Of a stretch of DNA of 64,000 nt, positions 22,970-33,395 are shown piece by piece. The position numbers were made by a program, and so were the translations under genes. Within the stretch, counting starts at the first letter, position 1, and every line of letters begins with the position of its first letter. The DNA comes from Anadara kagoshimensis. Lineage: Eukaryota; Mollusca; Bivalvia; Arcoida; Arcidae. The DNA is taken from positions 620,001-684,000 of the forward strand of contig CM037869.1 in assembly GCA_021292105.1 (NCBI GenBank), written 5' to 3'. A model generated the notes under the pieces. It was not told the origin of the DNA and did not search any database. It saw nothing but the letters and a program-made list of their open reading frames with translations.

Positions 22970-23160
22970 CTTTGGGATTGTGATTTAAACATGACATGGA
23001 TAGGTGTGCTTGTTTTTACTTTGTTTTGGGGATTGTGTTTTAGACATGGATTGGTATGTTTGTTTTTGGGATTGTGTTTTAGACATGGATTGGTATGTTT
23101 GCTTTGGGATTGTGCTTTGGACATGGGTTGGTATGTTTGTTTATGGTGATTGTATTCTAG
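22970..23160 (+). repeat. Family FB outer end, amplified several times
   Basis: The motif TTTTGGGATTGTGNTTTNGA then CATGGATTGGTATGTTTG recurs about four to five times in tandem with variable spacing. It is the outer end of the FB right arm turned into a short tandem array. Confidence 0.7.
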
Positions 23161-23483
23161 ATATGGATTGGTATTTTGGTTTGACGTAAGTTGGAAAAAC
23201 GGTAAATCAAAATCATAGATACAACATACGTTTCAATACCATATTTTGTCCCTATACTAGAGGTATACAGCAATCGAATGTAAACTTGAAAGCACTGTCA
23301 TTAATGGTTTCGATGTGTGTTTATTTCGTTTTTTTCTTTCTTTTTAATTTCGTCAAAGTTTTTTGTCTTGTATTCTTGGTTACATTTGATATCGCATGAT
23401 GAAGTAATAAAAGGAGTGTAGTTATACGGTATACAACAAACGTTCGTAACTGACCCTACCTATGCTTGTAGTTCTAGTCAATA

Positions 23484-23640
23484 ACAAACATACTAATCCA
23501 TGTCCGAATCACAATACAGATTTGAAACTGACAAGTTAGGTTAAACACGTGAACTTCCACCAGGGAAGTGAGACCAGGTGCTCCGGAAGGGTAAGCACCT
23601 CCTGTTTAGCTAGCTACACCCGCCACATGTGTAATCAAAA
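23484..23640 (-). mobile_element. Family FB, left arm (minus-oriented)
   Basis: AACATACTAATCCATGTCCG, ACGTGAACTTCCACCAGGGA, GGTGCTCCGGAAGGG and TTTAGCTAGCTACACCCGCC are all diagnostic blocks in minus orientation. The centre-proximal GGAACATGGAACTATGGGA follows to about 23672. Confidence 0.8.
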
Positions 23641-23912
23641 TTTTGTTGAAGGAACATGGAACTATGGGACGTCAAATATATCCAGGACAATCCTGGACAC
23701 AGAGACAGCAAACTTATCTATGTGATTGATGTGATTTTTAATTGCTGCACATTGATTGGCATCACATCAGTAAATGTAAGTCAAACCAATCATGACAATC
23801 AGATAAATGTTTGTAGTCTGATGATTGATCTATATAGTATCAACAGTTTTAATTACTTGATGTTTGTCAACCAGTAGTTTGATCAAACACAGTAATATCA
23901 CTCAATATCAAA

Positions 23913-24045
23913 ATAGCAACCCTAAGACCAAAGTAAAAACTTTGAAACTGGCAAATTTATCAAACTTCCACCAGGAACGTGAGGCAAGGTGTTCCAGAAG
24001 GGTAAGCTCGTTTCAGCTAGCTACATCCGCTACGTGTGAAACACA
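23913..24045 (-). mobile_element. Family FB, second minus-oriented arm
   Basis: AACTTCCACCAGGAACGTGA, GGCAAGGTGTTCCAGAAGG and TTCAGCTAGCTACATCCG show a diverged arm in the same orientation as the one at 23484. Confidence 0.7.
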
Positions 24046-25588
24046 AACTGAAACTGACAATGATTTCTTACCTGACGTAAAGATTTTTCAGCTATTTCCA
24101 AAACAAATTTTGCTCCCCCCGTAGAATAATCATCTCATGAGTTTTAGGTTCATGTGTAAGTTTGTGAGTTTATAACCCGTTGCTTTTTTCTGCGGTGCCT
24201 TGGTGGCGACTTTTACGAGTGCTATAGTACAATGGTCTACAGCGTGACAACAACAATAACAACACGGACACCAAACCAACAAGTAAAAACAAGTAAACAC
24301 AGCAAGTGCAATGTGGTATATGATGCAACAACATGAATCATCATATATGATTGATAGATTGTAATATTTTGTCGATATATTTTTTACAATTAGGGATAGT
24401 TTATTTTATTTAAGATTTATTTAAGAGCTAAAACTGACCGAGAGTCTCAGAGTGTTAGATAAAGTCTTTATTTAAAAATGAGGAATGGTGTATAGGAGAT
24501 GCATCATTTAGGATAATTATAATTAGATATTACTCTACTATCATTACTCATGTACACGGACATACTAGAGGACTAATTTTGATGATAGTAACGAGTTAGT
24601 CACCATTATTATGAATGCAGCGAAACAAAATATAATACGGTGTCCTTACTAAATCTCTTATTAAAACCTCTTAGCATTTCTCTTATGTTTTTTATTTAAT
24701 AACAATCAATCGCATGTGTTTATTCAATAACTGAAAATCTAATTCAATGGAAAAATACAATTAAATTAATTACATAAATTATTTCCATTTATTTGGTTAT
24801 GATGGTTGAAGTCTTTGAAGAGTTACACTGTAAATTATAGACGCATGTCGCACTGATATTTATTGATAATTAAAAAACCCAGCTGCAATTACTGGAAAAA
24901 CCATTCAATTATTTGCTGAATTACTTCAGTTATATAACAGATCCATATTCTGAATATCACACACACCTAATGCAACTCAACTTTCAACTACAATGTCAGA
25001 TTGTGTGCTGGACCAGATTCCCAGTATAACCGTTGACAGCTGTTTTGGTTTTTAAACACCAAAAAAGGTGTTGTATTGTCATCTCCTTCTAAATCACTGA
25101 TTGGATTTTGATGAAATCAAACACAGAAATACTGATCAATGTTTGTACTTGAAATGATATAAAAGTGCGCATGCTACGCTTGATCAGATTACCAGATAGC
25201 CGTTGACCGCCATCGTGGGTTTTAAACATTGAAAAATTTAAATCCTGCAAAGGCAAGGGTGTTAATTTCATCCAATGTTCATTGTATGCTAGTTTGTCTT
25301 TTTGAGAAGTAGACACTGAGCTATGTATTGTATTTTGTAATCTTGGCACACAGCAAATTAAACTATAAGATATGCTAACAAAGTGTTAGTTCTAAGTTGG
25401 TATGATATACTGATTAATCAATATAACCAGATTAAACTAACACTGTTCAATAGATGTTCTTACACAATTGTTTAATTTGTAGGAAAAGTACATTTTTCTA
25501 ATCTCGACATATCTTTATGCCGGGCCAAGACATTGATTGCAATATACTGTACAAATCTCAAAAATCGTTTATCTCGAGCCAAGGTATA
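24046..25588. other. Non-coding stretch with a duplicated module
   Basis: At about 25010-25075 and 25185-25240 two related blocks occur (GACCAGATTCCCAGTATAAC and GATCAGATTACCAGATAGCC, each followed by CGTTGAC and TTTTAAACA). This suggests an old tandem duplication of about 175 bp. No gene is supported. Confidence 0.45.
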
Positions 25589-25755
25589 CAGTACAGTCAT
25601 GTCTTAAGTTTAACACTAAGCTAATACATTGGTTCTTAATTGGTATCATCTTAGCCTCGTTAGCTGTATTTCGACATATTTTCTGCAGCTACTATTTTAT
25701 CTTTCTCTTTCTGTCATTGGCCAATTATTTTTCTATCACTCGGTACTATTGTGGT

Positions 25756-26076
25756 CTGTGGCGTAGCTAGAGGAAAATTAATGTGCATGCTTAACGTGTG
25801 AGGGGGTGATGTGCTAGGGGGTCCGGGGTCATGCTCCCCCGGAAAATGTTTTTCTCAACAAGTCAGGAAACTCATTCTCCTGCTACCATAGAAGTAAAAT
25901 TGTCCACCTTATATACTTCAAAATACAATTTTTTTAAAAAAATAATTATGTTGATCTGAAATGTCCGTCTAATGCTGCAAAACAGGTTTGGTAACAATAG
26001 AAAGTCGAAGCTAAATAGTAAATGGAAACAGCATTAGCCACCAAGTGTGCTTGAGCATAAGAAGATGCTACGCCAC
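25756..26076. mobile_element. Nested MITE with GTGGCGTAGC ends
   Basis: The left end GTGGCGTAGCTAG and the right end GCTACGCCAC are inverted repeats. The interior contains GGGGGTCCGGGGTCATGCTC, a motif common in invertebrate interspersed repeats. A hammerhead-repeat remnant (GAAATGTCCGTCTAATGCTG) lies at about 25967-25986. Confidence 0.6.
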
Positions 26077-26078
26077 TG

Positions 26079-26388
26079 GTTGTAGTTCAGTTGGTAGAGT
26101 GCTCGCTCTGTAAGTGGGAGGTCGACTCGTGGGTTCCAACTTAGACTGAGGCTATTCTTTCGCCAAGAACTCGGCATTACGAAATGAAAGTCACGATTTA
26201 TTCGGATGGGAACTTAAAATAAACGAGGTCCCGTGTCATGGTAGGCGGCGCGATAAAGAACCCTGCTGTATAATGCCATCAGCGCAACGCATGGTCAAAA
26301 TTCTGCACCTACGCCTATAGCTGTCAATGTCTCGCTATAAGTTAAATATTCCTGGACTGGAACATTAAACACCATTACTCAACTCAAA
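26079..26388 (+). mobile_element. Full-length tRNA-derived SINE
   Basis: The head holds RNA polymerase III promoter-like boxes: TAGTTCAGTTGGTAGAGTG (A box) and GTGGGTTCCAACTT (B box). The body carries GACTGAGGCTATTCTTTCGC, AACTTAAAATAAACGAGGTC and AAAGAACCCTGCTG. The 3' end has TATTCCTGGACTGGAAC and an ACTCAACTCAA tail. This is the most complete of five SINE copies and lies inside a MITE. Confidence 0.85.
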
Positions 26389-26460
26389 GCTGTCAATCAA
26401 CAGTTAACCTTCGACTCCATTTAAATAGCCTATTGTTAAACTTTTGACAAGTCTGTATTG

Positions 26461-27136
26461 TATTTGCAGACTAATAAAACTCACATGTTCCAAAGACAAT
26501 CCTTATTTTGAAAATTTATGGATACCATAAAATCCTGAATGTCGTTATGCACTTGTAAAGTAAACATTGTGTTCAGAGTCAATGTATTTTAATGTCAAGC
26601 TAAGACATATTTGCAATAAATAAGAAAGACCACTCGTACCAAAGACAATTGTAATTTCAGAAATTTGAGGAGTCCAGACAATCACGCTAGAATCTGTAAT
26701 GGTCAGCCAAGGATATATTTATACCACTTCAATTTGATAATGTTTATTTTACGATATCCCTTTAATCCCAGACAATGGCTGTCTATAAAATGGCGCGATT
26801 GACCAATTACTACGCCGCTTTACGGATATTGATCCGACAGATAAAATAGCCCTCTTGAAATTCGCTCAAGTATTTGATTAAAGAAGAAGTCAGAATTACT
26901 AACATCAATCAGGCTGGTGATAACAGTAAATAATTTATTTAAGACTTTGTCAAGTCACCGTGGCGGATATTTTATAGGAAGGAAAGCTGTGAAGTGATCA
27001 TTTCCATCTTGACCAAATCGTCTAGCCGAGAGGAAATGTGTCCAGTCAGATTATTTACATAGTATTTGGATCTTATATCTGTTCTGTGCATTTCCTAAAA
27101 TAAAATACTTAAAAACAATAAAATGTATAACACAAA

Positions 27137-27184
<48 letters not shown>

Positions 27185-27432
27185 GGACAATGGGTTGTGA
27201 AATAAAAGGGTGGTCAGATACAAATAACAGCACTTGTATCTGGTGACAATAGAGGCAATTATACCCGTGTCCTCATTGTTGGAAGTATCTAAGAGTCCGC
27301 AGTCTCAATGACTTGTGTTCTTTTATCGTCAGCCTATTATGACGTGTTCTTGGCTACTCCTTGGAGAAGTTAGGTAATCGAGTAACTGATATATAAATAA
27401 CCAGAGGCAGAAGAAAATGTTAAGATAGCAGT
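26461..27432. other. Non-coding stretch with (AAAT)n
   Basis: An (AAAT)n microsatellite spans about 27135-27182. No gene recognised. Confidence 0.5.
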
Positions 27433-28395
27433 GGAGATATAGGTAGCGAGAGACCAGGAGATATAGCTAGCGAGAGACCAGGAGATATAGCTAGCCAGAG
27501 ACCAGGAGATATAGCTAGCGAGAGACCAGGAGATATAGCTAGCGAGAGACCAGGAGATATAGCTAGCGAGAGACCAGGAGATATAGCTAGCGAGAGACCA
27601 GGAGATATAGCTAGCGAGAGACCAGGAGATATAGCTAGAGAGAGACCAGGCGATATAGCTAGCGAGAGACCAGGAGATATAGCTAGCGAGAGACCAGGAG
27701 ATATAGCTAGCGAGAGACCAGGCGATATAGCTAGCGAGAGACCAGGAGATATAGCTAGCGAGAGACCAGGAGATATAGCTAGCGAGAGACCAGGAGATAT
27801 AGCTAGCGAGAGACCAGGAGATATAGCTAGAGAGAGACCAGGCGATATAGCTAGCGAGAGACCAGGAGATATAGCTAGCGAGAGACCAGGAGATATAGCT
27901 AGCGAGAGACCAGGAGATATAGCTAGCGAGAGACCAGGAGATATAGCTAGCGAGAGACCAGGAGATATAGCTAGCGAGAGACCAGGAGATATAGCTAGCG
28001 AGAGACCAGGAGATATAGCTAGCGAGAGACCAGGAGATATAGCTAGCGAGAGACCAGGAGATATAGCTAGCGAGAGACCAGGAGATATAGCTAGCGAGAG
28101 ACCAGGAGATATAGCTAGAGAGAGACCAGGCGATATAGCTAGCGAGAGACCAGGAGATATAGCTAGCGAGAGACCAGGAGATATAGCTAGCGAGAGACCA
28201 GGAGATATAGCTAGCGAGAGACCAGGAGATATAGCTAGCGAGAGACCAGGAGATATAGCTAGCGAGAGACCAGGAGATATAGCTAGCGAGAGACCAGGAG
28301 ATATAGCTAGAGAGAGACCAGGCGATATAGCTAGCGAGAGACCAGGAGATATAGCTAGCGAGAGACCAGGAGATATAGCTAGCGAGAGACCAGGA
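27433..28395. repeat. 24-bp satellite, about 40 copies, with higher-order structure
   Basis: The unit AGCGAGAGACCAGGAGATAT plus AGCT is 24 bp. Variant units (CTAGAGAGAGACCAGGCGAT) occur at 27635, 27827, 28115 and 28307, spaced 192, 288 and 192 bp, so a 480-bp block was duplicated. Because 24 is divisible by three, the minus strand stays open for 417 codons (27370-28623) and would encode repeated SWSLASYI. The frame starts in the adjacent SINE, so I regard it as a by-product. Confidence 0.95.
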
Positions 28396-28535
28396 CGAGT
28401 TGAATGAAGTAATGGTGTTTAACGTCCCAGTCAAGAATATATCACTTATATCGAGACGTCGCCAGCTATAGGCGGTGCAGAAAATATGTCTGTGCGTTGC
28501 GCTGATGGCAGTATATGCCACTTCCACGGTGGCAC
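28396..28535 (-). mobile_element. tRNA-derived SINE, 3' part, minus strand
   Basis: In reverse complement the segment reads GCCATCAGCGCAACGCACAG, GACGTCTCGATATAAGTG, TTCTTGACTGGGACGTTAAA and CACCATTACTTCATTCAACT. Its 3' tail abuts the 24-bp satellite. Confidence 0.85.
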
Positions 28536-29949
28536 TAGTCTGGGAGCAGCTTGCAAAACCAAAAAAAATAATCCGCACAATGTTTCTTTGTTGATAATAC
28601 ATCTTTAGGATGTGCTTAATCATAATCCGAGTGATGCCACCTTGGCACAGGTGGGGAAACTGAAAAATCCAAGATGGCGGCCAATATGGCTGACAAAACT
28701 ATAATATCTCGTATATATAGCTATAATAGACACAAAAAGTTAATCAAAGTGTCTTTTTATAGGTTTTAGTGGTCAACAAAGTTGTTTTTGTTGTTCATAT
28801 TTCCACAAAATGTATATTTAAGCCAGTTTTGATGTCTTGTAGATAATGTAATGTCAAAATTGGGACTTTCCACAAAAACAGTTCTTCTTAATGACATATA
28901 TAATTTATACATTTTCATGATGGTTGAAAAATCGATTAAAACAGGTCTATTTCATCTATCTGAAATATTTGTTTGTGCATATTCCGGGAAAAAATGACTA
29001 GTTATGAATCAAGTAAGCGAAGGTGGGGGACCATTCATGCCGACTTTGGAGAGTAAACTTGTAAATGATGCATATTAATCGTCATTTGAAACGCATTGAA
29101 GCAGCGAATGCTTTCAGTGAACTTAACCAACACAGTATAGGAGAGCAGTTTAATGTTCGTGAACATTGTTAGTTCTGTGGAGGGAAAGATATCATGGATT
29201 TAGATTCTATTAATTCAAGTCTATGGTTGTACTATGTCAAACTGCTGAACGTATAGGTAGATAAACATATACGGGACAATATTTTAGAGACACGTGAAAT
29301 GGATATAAGTGAAATCTCTATCTATAAAGGCCGTTGCTTAGAATATCATCACAGAATGTAAAGATATCAAAGAAAGAGCGTGTAGAGATAGTCTGATTAA
29401 TGGATCAACATCTCTTCAGATTGCAAGTCAAAAGCACAAACTTTAAACTTTCCCATGTCTTCAGCGTGGCATGTTTATATACTGTCGTTTCATTAATTTA
29501 GTATGATGAATTTAACTGGTTTAACCTGTCTGCTGCAGTAACTGCAAGGAAAATCTGCTAAAACTGGTTCAGGTGGTAGACTGATACCGGCTGTGGTAGA
29601 TAACCTTGATGCCAATATTTCAACACAAAATGGGCTGAAATCTACGCATGCTCTTGCACTTCTTCTTACCCAACAATTAATTTCCTTACGATACTGATAA
29701 CCAATCTGGCAAAGCGGTAATAATGAAGAAAACTGTAGGTGAAAGAAAACGGACAATGTTGCCTTTGGAGGTACTTGAGAACATGCAAGTATGGTGCCAA
29801 GGGGTGTGAATTTGATTTTGATTTCTTAAGTATTGCATGTGCGGCAAAAACTCCAGAATTCTGTGCTTGTTATTAACATGGTGCTATGTGTGAAGTTCAG
29901 ATGTTAAATGAATGCAGACAAACTTTTATTGTATTTATTTACAGCTGAA

Positions 29950-30110
29950 CAACAGTTATACAAACATGCCGGGTGGAGCTAGATAAACATGAGGTGCAAA
30001 CACTTCACTTGTACCTAGCCTCACTTCCCTGGTGAAAGTTCACTATTTTAAATTTAAGTTGGCAGTTTCCAATATGATTTGAACATGGATTGGTATAGTC
30101 ATTTTTATTA
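29950..30110 (+). mobile_element. Family FB, right arm only
   Basis: GCCGGGTGGAGCTAGATAAA, GCCTCACTTCCCTGGTGAAA and ATGATTTGAACATGGATTGG match the FB right arm. It sits within the decayed gene copy. Confidence 0.75.
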
Positions 30111-30354
30111 AATCAAGTTTATATTGAATGTCATATCAGTAATGCCATGTTCCCAAATATTGTACTTAGATTAAGGGGTATGGATATGCTGATGAGTTTT
30201 GTTGGATGCATAGGTGTGATAAAGGGGAACTCTCATCTAGAAGTGCTACTAAAAGCGACATTTTGAGAGGTAGTCCCTTAGCAAAAACATTCCACAAAAC
30301 GTAAAAACGTAAGACAGTGTTGTGTGAAATAGCAGATGATGTTAAGACTATAGT

Positions 30355-30369
30355 AACTTGATTGAAGAC
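30355..30369 (+). repeat. 5' target-site duplication of the retrotransposon
   Basis: The 15-bp sequence AACTTGATTGAAGAC occurs here and again, exactly, at 37315-37329 after the poly(A). It defines the insertion boundaries. Confidence 0.9.
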
Positions 30370-30615
30370 TTCCGGTTCAGAAAGGTAGCATGTAGACGTG
30401 TCTCAAGCAGCTCCCGAAATTTTTTATCAAAAAGGCCTTAAAGCTATTCAAAAACGACAAAACTCAATAGGTATGATATATTGTGACTTTTTTCAATTCC
30501 ATTGCTGAACAATATTTGAATTCTGAACCGTTTTTTTAAGTATTTAGTCGTAATTTTCACTTAGAGTGCCACGCCCTTGTGTGTCGGTCAACCGGTCCTT
30601 TGTTTATTTACCATA

Positions 30616-31320
30616 ATGGCACAGAATATGGACACTTCCAACATTGATGGCAGCATTCAAAAAATGTTTGAAAACAAGGACATGAGTCAGTGCTTTGCTA
30701 TGCTATACGCTAAATTAGAAAAAGTCGAGGCGAGTGTTGATAGTGTCAAAGCTGACGTAAAGGCTCTGAGTGGCAGAGTGGATAATCTGGAAAGTTACAG
30801 GGGCTTTGTGGAAGATTCGCTAACCACAATAAATGAAAAAACTGTTCCAGCTTTGGAGGAAACAATAAACGGTGAGTCCAGGGAAAGACTGAAACTCGAG
30901 TTGTGGGGACGAAAGTGGAATCTCGTCATAAGGGGGGTACCATGTGAAACAAATGAACGCCCCCGTGTTACAGACGGAAAAGTGCGTGATTTCTTAAAAG
31001 AAGTACTGCAATTGCCTGCGCAAACTGTTGATAATATACAATTTCAGGCGGTACACAGGTTACCTAGTGGTGCCGAATCCAAAAAGAATATTATTGTTCG
31101 GTTCAATAACCTAATTGAGAGAGATGAGGTGTTGTATTTGGCAACAAAATTAAAACCTGGTTCAGGATATGGCATAAGTCCCGATCTTCCACCAGAAATT
31201 AGCAAAATGAGATCATCCCTTCTACATGAACGCGCACAGATGCAGCCAAATGTTAAACGCAAAACAAAATTAGTATACTTAAAAGAATATCCCTTTGTGC
31301 GAATCTGGACCAAACGGTAA
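30616..31320 (+). CDS. Retrotransposon ORF1 protein (L1-type, coiled coil plus RRM)
   Basis: 234 residues from an ATG in the context ATAATGG; the frame is open a little further upstream, but this is the first ATG. Residues 30-90 are predicted coiled coil by heptad pattern (LYAKLEKVEASVDSVKADV). Residues 105-190 resemble the L1 ORF1 RNA-recognition domain (LWGRKWNLVIRGVP, VHRLPSGAESKKNIIVRF). Residues 190-232 resemble the small C-terminal domain (MRSSLLHERAQMQPNVKRKT). L1 ORF1 proteins form trimers, bind the element's RNA and act as nucleic-acid chaperones. The stop codon overlaps a donor-like sequence (ACG|GTAAAG at 31317), so the message might be spliced onward. Confidence 0.8.
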   Translation: MAQNMDTSNIDGSIQKMFENKDMSQCFAMLYAKLEKVEASVDSVKADVKALSGRVDNLESYRGFVEDSLTTINEKTVPALEETINGESRERLKLELWGRKWNLVIRGVPCETNERPRVTDGKVRDFLKEVLQLPAQTVDNIQFQAVHRLPSGAESKKNIIVRFNNLIERDEVLYLATKLKPGSGYGISPDLPPEISKMRSSLLHERAQMQPNVKRKTKLVYLKEYPFVRIWTKR

Positions 31321-31929
31321 AGATACAATGTATTATATGTACTTTTATACCACCCCTATTATATAGGGTAACGGACTCGCTCTATGGCGTAATTGACAAT
31401 TTAGGTCATATTTATGATTGCTGGCTAGTAGCTCTTATAGCTAGATGGTCGTTATACACAAGTGTGTAGATCTACATAATATACTGTCATGTGCTGTTTT
31501 TGAATGCATTATTTTAATAGAAATTCGAAGACAGCACATGACAATACTATTACTATGATTATTTTGTATAGATCGACCAGGGTGTGTTGGCGCACAGTTT
31601 GCATATACACAAAATATCAATGTCTATCATTAATCAAAGTATTATATATTTAATATGTGTCTGCATATTAAAAAAAACAACTACAAACAGAAATAGCACG
31701 ATTTCTTGTGTTTTGTGTTTGATGAAACAGTGCGCTAATTTATCTCGGTCATAAAACATGCATAAAATGTATATCAAAACTAGTTATCTAAGCTGGTCTA
31801 ACATGTACCCGTCAATTCACACAGATATATTTATATGGTCAGTTTGCACAGTTTATATTAATATCTAATGTAGATAGGTGCCTCATATGTGTATCTTATA
31901 ATTAGGAAATTTATTTGAATTAATTTCAG
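31321..31929 (+). other. Spacer or candidate intron between ORF1 and the NADAR segment
   Basis: Non-coding, with a GTAAAG donor-like start at 31317 and a TTTGAATTAATTTCAG acceptor-like end at 31929. It contains a TGTCATGTGCT-type hairpin at 31485-31543. Joining exactly these sites would change the frame: the ORF1 side leaves two bases and the NADAR side needs one. Confidence 0.45.
31485..31543. repeat. Short hairpin element, TGTCATGTGCT family, inside the retrotransposon
   Basis: TGTCATGTGCTGTTTTTGAA pairs with TTCGAAGACAGCACATGACA around a TGCATTATTTTAATAG loop. The arm sequence differs from other copies, but the pairing is kept with G-U changes. Confidence 0.8.
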
Positions 31930-32360
31930 AAACAAATACCAAAGTTTATTTTAAAGGCGAAGATAATATTTTATCAAATTTTTTCCCGTGTTGTATAGAA
32001 TATAATGGCAGAAAATATACAAGTGCTGAACATTTATATCAGTTTATTAAAGCAAAGGAACATGGTAAAAATTATATCGCGGAACAAATATTTCTTTCAA
32101 AAAATGCTAGAGTAGCGAAAAAATTATCTAAATCAATAATTACAAATGTGTCTTGGCATAGCAAGAAAGAACAGGTCATGAAAACGATTATTTCTCTTAA
32201 ATTTGAACAGGTAGAATATTTTCGAAAAACACTTTTATCATCACAAATAAAAAGTAAAATACTAATTCACAATGTGTCAGATAAATTTTGGGGTTTTGTA
32301 AATGGCGATGGTAAAAATAAAATGGGATACTTACTAATGGAGTTGAGAGACACATTCTGA
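31930..32360 (+). CDS. NADAR (YbiA-like) domain encoded within the retrotransposon
   Basis: The frame is open from 31902; the most likely exon starts at 31930 after TTTCAG. About 142 residues follow, covering a whole NADAR domain. Visible are LSNFFPCCIEYNGRKYTSAE then HLYQFIKAKEHG, which is the conserved SNF(Y/F)P and (P/S)xEHxxQ block including the glutamate; a WHSKKEQVM segment; LKFEQ; and the C-terminal DKFWGFVNGDGKNKMGYLLM followed by ELR. Family knowledge: NADAR proteins act on ADP-ribose derivatives. YbiA/RibX cleave N-glycosidic bonds of riboflavin intermediates, and other NADARs reverse guanine ADP-ribosylation. There is no ATG at the start; the first in-frame Met is late, so splicing, fusion to ORF1 or a non-AUG start is needed. 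The frame has no stop or gap, which suggests selection on it within the element. Confidence 0.85.
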
Positions 32361-33395
32361 AACGTTCCAACTCATTATAACGACACACTACAACTACCAG
32401 TGTATACTACACTGTAGCTCCTAATTTAGGTCACAATGTAGGTCTAAATATAGGACGTCTGGACACCGGGGTTTCATACCCGTGATCTATTTACTATATA
32501 TACTGCGGGACTGTATCAAAATCATTGATGATCTCGGTACTTATTTTCAGAAATAAAAGATTACACAGGTATTTATTTATATACATTTTTTGTGCGTTTA
32601 AGTTATTGTGTGTAATTTTGTTAAAATCTCCAAAGCATGGAGATTTTTTTTCTTTTTTATTTATGTTGTGTTATCTTTTGAGTTAAGTTATTACATTTGA
32701 TATAAGTTTATGCTGCTCAAGGAATGGGCTAGCTTTTTCCTTTCAATTTTGAACACTGCAAAGACAAGTGCAAACGTGTCTTTTATGTCAGATGTCCGCT
32801 GTTTTTATCGGAGTCTAAAAAACTGTTACTGATTTTAATTTTTGAGTGGTGGATACATTCGGAAATAGTTTTGTCGTGTGCTATTTCCTTTTTGGGGTGG
32901 GGGTTACATGGGGGCTCGGAAGTATCACGTGACGCTATCGCACCTCTATGTAAAGAATGTTTAAGCACACTTGCGCGATACCGAGTAACACTTGTGTTTT
33001 GCAGTGCATGTATATACGTTGTCTACATATACATTGTCACGGGCACTGTTGATTCTGAGGTCTGATATTTGATTAAGCTACAATTATGTAACTCGCCCTA
33101 TATTTAGACTTTAGTGTTGGCGGTGCGCGTGGTTATTTAATTTTAAATGAATGTTAGAGGCAATGTGACCTAATAATTATAAGGCTTTTCAATATAAATG
33201 TCAAGAAAGTTAAGTCGGGAGAAAATGTATAGAAAATGTATTGGAAGTATTTAGAAAATCTTTGGGGAGGGTTTTGGCTGGGGAGGGATAATATATGTCA
33301 CAAAAATGATCCTGTATCTTGGTTAATTTTCCATACATTTGTCGATGCCACACTTACATTTAGAATATTTCTTATAGCCACAATACTTTTACGAT
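32361..33395 (+). other. Spacer between the NADAR segment and ORF2
   Basis: About 1 kb inside the retrotransposon without a supported gene. It may hold an intron, ORF2 leader or internal promoter; I see no decisive signal. Confidence 0.4.

Larger units (their letters stand above)
25589..26460. mobile_element. TIR MITE, CAGTACAG family, copy 4, split by two later insertions
   Basis: The left end CAGTACAGTCATGTC starts at 25589 and the right end ACAAGTCTGTATTG stops at 26460, flanked by TA (25587-25588 and 26461-26462). The 872-bp length against about 200-260 bp for other copies is explained by a second MITE (25756-26076) and a SINE (26079-26388). Confidence 0.75.
29090..30369 (+). pseudogene. 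Decayed N-terminal half of the HKEADTR-type invertebrate family, split by the retrotransposon
   Basis: Fragments in the expected order are readable in changing frames: NVREHC(stop)FCGGKD at about 29150-29190 (a CxxC-like zinc site), ISIYKGRCLEYHHRM at about 29320-29360, VVDNLDANISTQNGLKSTHA at about 29600-29650, and LRGMDMLMSFVGCIGVIKGN at about 30170-30230. These resemble blocks of the same multicopy uncharacterised family seen at 1799-2563. Many stops and frame changes, plus an FB arm inserted at 29950-30110, show it is dead. The retrotransposon at 30370 inserted into or just after this copy. Function unknown. Region 28536-29089 shows nothing coding. Confidence 0.45.

Noticed and set aside
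26079..26150. A genuine tRNA gene
   Set aside because: A- and B-box-like sequences are present, but no cloverleaf closes and the SINE body follows.
31902..32360. Bacterial contamination as the source of the NADAR domain
   Set aside because: The segment lies within target-site duplications of a eukaryotic LINE, has the same AT-rich codon use as ORF2, and is preceded by a splice-acceptor-like sequence.
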